DNA from: Bacillota bacterium
Lineage (GTDB): Bacteria; Bacillota; Clostridia; Lachnospirales; CAG-274
Direction: 5' to 3'
Assembly: GCA_017627115.1 (NCBI GenBank)
Contig: JAGAHK010000046.1
Location: 1-11,137 of the forward strand
Length of the DNA: 11,137 nt
Positions 6,632 through 11,137 of this stretch are shown here, one piece after another (position 1 is the first letter of the stretch; every line of letters begins with the position of its first letter). The notes under the pieces were generated by a model. The model was not told the origin of the DNA, made no database searches, and saw only the letters and a program-made list of their open reading frames with translations. A program made the position numbers and the translations under genes.

Positions 6632-7891
6632 ATGTTTGTATTAGACAGGAACGATCATGAACCGCTTTACATTCAGATATACGAGCAGATAAAACGCGAT
6701 ATAACCGAGGGCAGGCTCGCAAAGGGCGAAAAACTCACTTCGGGCAGACTGCTTGCGGAAAATATAGGCGTGAGCAGGAATACTGTCGATCTTGCTTATG
6801 AAAAGCTTGTCAGCGAAGGCCTTGTTGTAAACCGTGCGCGCAGGGGTTATTTTGTTGATGATATATCACAGCGCACAAGCGTTTCAAGACAGGAGGCGCG
6901 TCCGCATATGCCTGCATATGATATGCGCCGCTTTACGTGCTGTGCAGGCAGATTTCCTATAGTGAAATGGCGGCAGTATGCCGCAAAAGCCATGACGGAA
7001 TGTATAGGTGAGGCAGATGCCGCAGACGGTTTCGGTGATACAGTTTTAAAAACAGAGATAAGTCGTTTTTTGTACAAATACCGCAAAATAAAATGCCGTG
7101 CGGAGGATATAGTCATATTGAACGGTATTGAAAGCTGTCTCGGGGTGCTTTTTGCCGTGACTTCCAAAACTGCGGGAATTTCCGTGCCTGACGGGAATGA
7201 GACTGTTTGCGATATAGCGGAGCTTTGCGGCATAAATATCAAAAATAACGGGCTTTCAAAGGGTGACTGTATCTATATCGAACCTTTTGCACAAAATGAT
7301 CCGATGCCGATAGAAGTACGCAGACAGACTGTGCATGATGCCGCAGAAAAAAGACTGTACATAATTGAGAATGACAGGGGCTTTTTGTTTTCGGAAAACT
7401 GTATGCAGCTGCCTGCTTTGCGTGCTTTCGGCGAAAATGTTATTTATCTTGGCAGTTTTGCGGATTTTGTTTTTCCTGCTTCGGGCATTGCGTTTATGGT
7501 GCTGCCGCCTGCGATAAAGGCGGAGTTTGAAAAACTAATACATTGTTTTTCGGGTGCTGATACTATCACCTGCCGCACGCTTGCACATTTTATGCGTGAC
7601 CGTAATTGGGAGCTTTATCTCTACCGTCTTGCGGCGGAGGAACGGGAAAAACTTGCCATAATGCGAAGAGCCTGTATGGAGAACTTTGGCAGGGCGGATA
7701 GGGTGAACACGGCAGAGGGCAGCGTGATTATAGAAAAAACGGCTGCGGAGGATATAAAGCGCCGTGCGGAAGCCGCCGACATATTTATCGAAACAAAGGA
7801 AGACTGCGTTATACTTTGCGTAAGGGGTCTTAAAAAGGCAAATATTGAATATGCGGTAAGGCTTTTGCATGAATGTGCGGTAAACAATTGA
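6632..7891 (+). CDS. MocR-like transcriptional regulator with degenerate PLP domain
   Basis: Residues 1-77 form a GntR winged helix: PLYIQIYEQIKRDI, KLTSGRLLAENIGVSRNTVD, LVSEGLVVNRARRGYFVDD. The rest matches the fold type I aminotransferase domain of MocR regulators, at 419 residues slightly shorter than the usual 450-500. Normal members bind PLP through a lysine in a GSFSK-type motif; here the motif reads GSFADF, so Asp278 replaces the lysine. The EDDYD block reads ENDRG (IIENDRGFLF), and the arginine-containing RLGY-type block reads ASGIAFM. PLP-dependent sensing therefore looks lost, while the DNA-binding domain looks intact. ATG 6632 lies 10 bases after the iron-sulfur gene with only a weak GGTGAG site, so it probably depends on operon translation. 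It may control this operon or a distant target. A terminator follows. Confidence 0.85.
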   Translation: MFVLDRNDHEPLYIQIYEQIKRDITEGRLAKGEKLTSGRLLAENIGVSRNTVDLAYEKLVSEGLVVNRARRGYFVDDISQRTSVSRQEARPHMPAYDMRRFTCCAGRFPIVKWRQYAAKAMTECIGEADAADGFGDTVLKTEISRFLYKYRKIKCRAEDIVILNGIESCLGVLFAVTSKTAGISVPDGNETVCDIAELCGINIKNNGLSKGDCIYIEPFAQNDPMPIEVRRQTVHDAAEKRLYIIENDRGFLFSENCMQLPALRAFGENVIYLGSFADFVFPASGIAFMVLPPAIKAEFEKLIHCFSGADTITCRTLAHFMRDRNWELYLYRLAAEEREKLAIMRRACMENFGRADRVNTAEGSVIIEKTAAEDIKRRAEAADIFIETKEDCVILCVRGLKKANIEYAVRLLHECAVNN

Positions 7892-7917
7892 ATAACAATT
7901 GAATAACAATTGAATAA
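7885..7917 (+). repeat. Three perfect 11-bp tandem repeats (CAATTGAATAA) across a stop codon
   Basis: Copies lie at 7885-7895, 7896-7906 and 7907-7917. The regulator's stop codon TGA (7889-7891) is inside copy one. Each unit contains the palindrome CAATTG, and the 11-base period is close to one helical turn. Either replication slippage or an array of protein sites would produce this. Confidence 0.85.
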
Positions 7918-7927
7918 AAATATAGCG

Positions 7928-7966
7928 ATAATGGTGCCATATATGCTGGCACCATTATTTTTTTTT
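7928..7966 (+). terminator. Strong intrinsic terminator of the fumarate reductase-regulator operon
   Basis: A perfect 12-base stem (7928-7939 with 7947-7958) closes a 7-base loop. A run of nine Ts (7958-7966, the first being the last stem base) follows directly. It separates this operon from the iron-uptake genes. Confidence 0.95.
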
Positions 7967-7976
7967 ATTCTGGTAC

Positions 7977-8005
7977 TTTACTTGGCGATTAGTCTGTGCT
8001 AACAT
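7977..8005 (+). promoter_or_regulatory. Candidate promoter of the iron-uptake cluster
   Basis: TTTACT (7977-7982), a 17-base spacer and TAACAT (8000-8005) preceded by TGC give a moderate extended -10 promoter with four of six matches in each box. It is the best candidate between the terminator and the permease. The palindrome at 7989-8002 lies inside it. The leader would be about 70 bases. Confidence 0.45.
7989..8002. promoter_or_regulatory. TTAG-N6-CTAA palindrome 1 before the iron permease (candidate DtxR/IdeR-type operator)
   Basis: TTAG-TCTGTG-CTAA overlaps the candidate promoter spacer and -10 box, a position suited to repression. The half-sites and spacing equal the core of the DtxR/IdeR consensus. 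The gene it precedes is an iron permease, as expected for such a repressor. Direct binding is inferred. Confidence 0.5.
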
Positions 8006-8025
8006 AATTGATGATTTAGGATAAG

Positions 8026-8039
8026 TTAGAAATAACTAA
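8026..8039. promoter_or_regulatory. TTAG-N6-CTAA palindrome 2 in the permease leader (candidate operator)
   Basis: TTAG-AAATAA-CTAA is 37 bases centre-to-centre from palindrome 1 and lies downstream of the predicted start site. Two sites with the same spacing in 51 bases make chance less likely. Confidence 0.45.
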
Positions 8040-8082
8040 TCTTGAATACACGATACATTCCAATACATTTTGGAGGCGCAAT

Positions 8083-9612
8083 ATGAAAATACCAAATAAT
8101 TTTATGCGTTTGTTTGCAGCTGTGCTGGCTGTGCTTATGCTTGCTGTGGCAATGACTGCGGATGCTTTTGCGGCATGGGGTCAGAGCGAGGGTACGTATG
8201 CCAACTGGACGGAGCTTGCAAACAAAATGGAGGAAGTGTTGGAGGGTGTTAAGCAGTATTATGCAGACGGTGATCTTGATACCGCTTACGACCAGATGAA
8301 CCGCACTTACTATAATTTTTATGAGGTGGAGGGCTTTGAAAAAAGTGCAAAATCCTACATAAAAAGTTCAAGAAAAACAGAAGTCGAGCTTCAGTTCACA
8401 CAATGCAAATCAAGCATCAAAAAAGACGAGGGTCAGGAGAAGGTCAATGCAAATGTTGACGGACTTATCGCCATGCTCAAAGAAGATGCGGCTATACTTG
8501 ATGTAAAGTTTGGCTACAGTGACGGTAGTGCGGCGGATTCCGACAGTTCCGCGGATAGTGCGGATGCACAAAGCAATACCGCTTCAACATCAACAGGCGG
8601 CAGCCTCGGCAGCGGCGCAAGTGCGGCAGTCACATTCTTCGGCTGTTTCGGCATCATCCTGCGCGAGGGTTTTGAAGCTATCCTCGTTGTGGGTGCAATA
8701 ATAGCTTACCTTGTGAAATCGGGCAATAAGGATAAACTTAAAGCGGTTTATCTCGGCTCGATACTTGCGATCTTCGCAAGCTTTGCGGCAGCGCTGCTGT
8801 TAAGCGCTTTAAAGCTTGCAAACACGGCAAATCAGGAGATAATCGAGGGTGTTACCGCTCTTATCGCTGTTCTGGTGCTGTTCTATGTCAGCAATTGGAT
8901 GGTATCGAAGGCGGAGGCGGAAGTCTGGTCAAAGTATATTGAAGGTCAGGTCTCCACATCCGTTGAAAAGGGCAGTTTGTTCACACTCGGTTTTACGGCT
9001 TTCCTTGCGGTGTTCCGTGAGGGTGCGGAAGTCATACTCTTCTATCAGCCGATGATCGCCGAAGGCAATGCGGCGATGGTATGGGCAGGCTTTTTATCGG
9101 GCTGTGTGATACTTGTGTTGGTTTACCTTGCAATACGTTATCTTAGCGTAAAGCTTCCTATAAAGCCTTTCTTCCTGGGAACGAGTATACTGATGTTTAT
9201 AATGAGCATATCATTCCTCGGCTCGGGCATAAGAGAGCTTATGGAGGGTGATGTTATTATGATGACATCTCCCGCTTGGCTTGCGGCTATCATACCGACA
9301 AACGATGTACTCGATGTTCTCGGCATCTACCCTTGTCTTGAAACATTGATACCGCAGCTGATACTGCTTACGCTTACACTGCTTATTTTTGTAATGACAA
9401 AGTGGAAGCGAAACAGCAGGGTAGAGGCAGGCATTATCGCCATACTTTTCGGCGGTATAGGTCTCCACAAATTCTATGTAGGCAAATACGGCAGGGGTAT
9501 GATATATGCGGTTTTCTGCATTACATTCATCCCGGCTGTTCTCGGCATAGCAGAGGGTATACATTTCCTTTGTATGTCGGACGAGGAGTTCAAAAAGGAA
9601 CTTGCCGTATAA
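8083..9612 (+). CDS. efeU: FTR1/EfeU-family iron permease with C-terminal TM2 domain
   Basis: The 509-residue protein has a signal peptide cut near residue 30 (ADAFA-AWG). An extracytoplasmic helical domain follows (about 35-145, with YNFYEVEGFE), then a Ser/Ala/Asp-rich linker (about 147-178) and a multi-helix permease core. The core holds two REXXE motifs, REGFE (194-198) and REGAE (312-316), which are the iron-binding signatures of FTR1/EfeU transporters. The N-terminal domain is like that of long Gram-positive EfeU (YwbL type). After the last permease helix, residues 447-505 form a TM2 domain: VEAGIIAILFGGIGLHKFYV, GKYGRG, then a second helix and MSDEEFKKEL. TM2 domains are usually separate short proteins of unclear role. 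GGAGG lies six bases before ATG 8083. The gene leads a cluster with a P19-type lipoprotein, and iron-repressor-like palindromes precede it. Confidence 0.9.
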   Translation: MKIPNNFMRLFAAVLAVLMLAVAMTADAFAAWGQSEGTYANWTELANKMEEVLEGVKQYYADGDLDTAYDQMNRTYYNFYEVEGFEKSAKSYIKSSRKTEVELQFTQCKSSIKKDEGQEKVNANVDGLIAMLKEDAAILDVKFGYSDGSAADSDSSADSADAQSNTASTSTGGSLGSGASAAVTFFGCFGIILREGFEAILVVGAIIAYLVKSGNKDKLKAVYLGSILAIFASFAAALLLSALKLANTANQEIIEGVTALIAVLVLFYVSNWMVSKAEAEVWSKYIEGQVSTSVEKGSLFTLGFTAFLAVFREGAEVILFYQPMIAEGNAAMVWAGFLSGCVILVLVYLAIRYLSVKLPIKPFFLGTSILMFIMSISFLGSGIRELMEGDVIMMTSPAWLAAIIPTNDVLDVLGIYPCLETLIPQLILLTLTLLIFVMTKWKRNSRVEAGIIAILFGGIGLHKFYVGKYGRGMIYAVFCITFIPAVLGIAEGIHFLCMSDEEFKKELAV

Positions 9613-9628
9613 AAAAATAAAAACATAA

Positions 9629-9649
9629 TGCCGCAAAAGTTTTGCGGTA
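9629..9649 (+). other. Intercistronic hairpin without T tract
   Basis: CCGCAAAA (9631-9638) and TTTTGCGG (9640-9647) are perfect inverted copies around one base, with outer U-A and G-U pairs extending the stem. A realistic stem has about six to eight pairs and a 5-base loop. No T run follows, so an mRNA processing or stability element between permease and lipoprotein is likelier than a terminator. Confidence 0.5.
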
Positions 9650-9673
9650 AGATTTCAAGGAGGAAACACTATC

Positions 9674-10321
9674 ATGAAATTCAAAAAGTTCGCTGCACTT
9701 GCAGCAGCAACAGTTATGGCAGCTTCGGCTTTTACAGGCTGCGGTTCGACACAGTCACAGACATCAGAGCCTGCTCCTGCGGCAGAAGCTCCTACAGAAG
9801 CACAGGCAGCTGATGCTGAAGTGGCACCGGGCGATGCAGGTTTCACAGAAGTACCTATCGGTGAAGAACAGGAGAGCGCAGATGCTCATATCAATGTTGC
9901 AGCTGTTTATTTCCAGGCTGTAGATATGCTTCCCGCAGACCAGATGCCTGCTTCCGAAGCAGATATCCATCTTGAAGCGGATATCTCCACTATCGACGAC
10001 TACTATGGTTTCGGTCTTGGTGCATGGGTACCTTACCTTACAGTTGATTACGATGTAAAGGATGCAAGCGGCGCAAGCGTTGCAAACGGCACATTCATGC
10101 CTATGAACGCTGATGACGGCCCTCACTACGGCGACAATATCAAGATGCCCGGTGAAGGTGCATACACACTTGAACTTACTATCCACAGCCCTGCAGAGAA
10201 CGGTTACCTTCTTCACTCCGATTCCGAAACAGGTGTTGAGGCAGGTAAGGACGGTACAGGCTTATGGAGCGATCCCGTTGTGCTTACATATGATTGGGAC
10301 TATGTTCCGTTAGCTAAATAA
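9674..10321 (+). CDS. P19/Tp34-family metal-binding lipoprotein (iron transport partner)
   Basis: The 215-residue protein has a lipoprotein signal ending AFTGC, so Cys23 should be lipidated and the protein held on the outer face of the membrane. An Ala/Glu/Pro/Thr-rich linker (24-65) leads to the P19/Tp34 (Fe2+ transport protein) fold. Family blocks seen are HINVAAVYFQAVDM (72-85), DIHLEADIS (97-105), GFGLGAWVPYLTVDY (112-126), FMPMNADDGPHYGDNIKM (141-158) and the C-terminal GLWSDPVVLTYDW. Likely metal ligands are His72, Met85 or Met91, His99 with Glu101/Asp103, and His151. In characterised systems P19 proteins bind copper and iron and partner FTR1-type permeases, which matches the gene just upstream. 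AAGGAGG lies ten bases before the ATG. The 61-base gap from the permease suggests one operon. Confidence 0.92.
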   Translation: MKFKKFAALAAATVMAASAFTGCGSTQSQTSEPAPAAEAPTEAQAADAEVAPGDAGFTEVPIGEEQESADAHINVAAVYFQAVDMLPADQMPASEADIHLEADISTIDDYYGFGLGAWVPYLTVDYDVKDASGASVANGTFMPMNADDGPHYGDNIKMPGEGAYTLELTIHSPAENGYLLHSDSETGVEAGKDGTGLWSDPVVLTYDWDYVPLAK

Positions 10322-10361
10322 TATCGGCTGTATTTTTCCCTTTATTTATGCGTCGTTTTCG

Positions 10362-10378
10362 GTCCGCTTTTTGCGGAC
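10362..10378 (+). other. Intercistronic hairpin GTCCGC-T5-GCGGAC
   Basis: A perfect 6-base GC-rich stem with a T5 loop lies 40 bases after the lipoprotein stop. What follows is TTGAGG, not a T tract, so it is not a standard terminator. It could stabilise the lipoprotein mRNA end and lower expression of the next gene. The remainder of the 134-base gap holds a lone TTGACA (10410-10415) without a convincing -10. Confidence 0.4.
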
Positions 10379-10455
10379 TTGAGGCGGCGCAATTCTGCGT
10401 TTCGGGAATTTGACAAATCTATCATCTATCCAAACTTAATTAAAGGAGCTGCGAT

Positions 10456-11137
10456 ATGTTAAAATATCTTATCCAGATCACGCAGGATCTATTTGTGCCT
10501 GCGATTCTTCTGGCTCTTATGTACGCTTATATCCCGTTTGTGGGCAAAAAAGGACGCTTTGCTCTCAATATAGGCACAGGTGTCACTCTTGTCTTTGCGA
10601 TCGTTATGGCGTACCTCAAACAAACCACAAACAAGATAAATATTGAGGCATGGAATGTGCGGTATATAAGCATTGCGCTTATCGCTCTTGTTCTTTTCCT
10701 CGTTTTTTCATCTTCTTTGATGCGAAAATTGACGAAAAAAGCAGGCGTAGGGCTCGCATATATCTCTGCGGCAGTGCTTGTGCTTGCGGTGTTTATGGAA
10801 GTTCTGCCTACTGTTATGCTGTATCCGTGGGGCTTTATACAGGCCGATGAAAGTGTTTTCTCCACCGATTTTATATTCAAAAGCATCGGCTTTATTTTTG
10901 GGCTTGCGATAATGACAGTTGCGGGACTTGCCGTTTACCGCGGGGCCTGTGCATCGGGCGAAAAGGTGTGTACTGCAGTGCTCAAAGCTGCGCTTATTGC
11001 CAATGCCACAAGACAGCTTGGACGTATTTTGTCCCTTTTGAAACTGCGTGTAAGGTCGGGTTTTATAAAAGGACCTGCTGCCGTGACTATCACAAACATC
11101 ACAGGCACAAAGTTTGCAAGGGCAGATACACAGTTTG
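10456..11137 (+). CDS. Multi-pass membrane protein of the iron-uptake cluster, N-terminal 227 residues (cut by window edge)
   Basis: ATG 10456 follows AGGAG by seven bases, and the frame stays open to the end. At least five hydrophobic segments are visible, at about residues 11-29, 36-54, 70-86, 97-124 and 139-163. A basic stretch follows (RQLGRILSLLKLRVRSGFIK). No catalytic motif is visible in this part. Genes for DUF2318 membrane proteins, annotated as Fe-S-containing, often follow P19 and FTR1 genes, and the topology and position fit the membrane half of such a protein. The diagnostic C-terminal cysteine region lies outside the window, so the family call is inference. It is most likely an accessory to iron import, perhaps in electron transfer. 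Confidence 0.7.
   Translation, partial: MLKYLIQITQDLFVPAILLALMYAYIPFVGKKGRFALNIGTGVTLVFAIVMAYLKQTTNKINIEAWNVRYISIALIALVLFLVFSSSLMRKLTKKAGVGLAYISAAVLVLAVFMEVLPTVMLYPWGFIQADESVFSTDFIFKSIGFIFGLAIMTVAGLAVYRGACASGEKVCTAVLKAALIANATRQLGRILSLLKLRVRSGFIKGPAAVTITNITGTKFARADTQF

Noticed and set aside
8046..8067. Three ATACA copies in the permease leader
   Set aside because: The 5-base copies have uneven spacing (7 and 10 bases) in AT-rich DNA and are within chance expectation.
9631..9647. Hairpin after the permease as a terminator
   Set aside because: The stem is followed by TAAGATTTC rather than a T run, and the next gene is a functional partner in the same direction.
10410..10440. Perfect TTGACA before the last membrane protein gene
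   Set aside because: No acceptable -10 lies 16-18 bases downstream; the best, CTTAAT, needs a 19-base spacer. It is not called as a promoter.

Overview
The window looks like chromosome of a spore-forming, anaerobic Clostridia member, most likely Oscillospiraceae/Ruminococcus-like. The grounds are a GerA-family germination gene, strong AGGAGG-type ribosome binding sites, extended -10 promoters, heavy use of ATA and moderate GC (judged by eye, not computed). Fumarate reductase genes would fit a succinate-forming fermenter. No rRNA, tRNA, CRISPR array or insertion sequence was seen.

Left part (1-3205, minus strand). A promoter at 3177-3205 drives a DUF58 protein (TTG start at 3133) and then a polytopic membrane protein with a DUF4129-like C-terminal tail. 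A terminator-like hairpin (784-817) with a T6 tract ends exactly at the start codon of a GerA-family gene, which leaves the window at base 1. The MoxR-type ATPase that usually accompanies DUF58 is not next to it.

Centre (3268-7966, plus strand). A divergent promoter reads into a compact operon: a small membrane-anchored protein of unknown function, a five-helix cytochrome b-like anchor with four helix histidines, a fumarate reductase/succinate dehydrogenase flavoprotein, its iron-sulfur subunit, and a MocR-like (GntR plus aminotransferase-fold) regulator. Spacings are +1, -4, -17 and +10 bases. A triple 11-bp repeat spans the regulator's stop codon, and a strong intrinsic terminator closes the unit. 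Two departures from family norms stand out. The flavoprotein has Gln37 where the covalent FAD histidine normally sits, with the catalytic residues kept. The regulator has Asp278 where the PLP lysine is expected.

Right part (7977-11137, plus strand). This is an iron-uptake cluster: an FTR1/EfeU-type permease with an N-terminal extracytoplasmic domain and an unusual C-terminal TM2 domain, a P19/Tp34-type metal-binding lipoprotein, and the start of a multi-pass membrane protein that may be a DUF2318-type partner.

Link between centre and right. Two TTAG-N6-CTAA palindromes lie in front of the permease, and a one-mismatch copy (TAAG-N6-CTAA) abuts the -10 box of the fumarate reductase operon. This is the half-site spacing of DtxR/IdeR operators. 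It suggests, as inference, that one iron-responsive repressor controls both iron import and an iron-rich respiratory enzyme.
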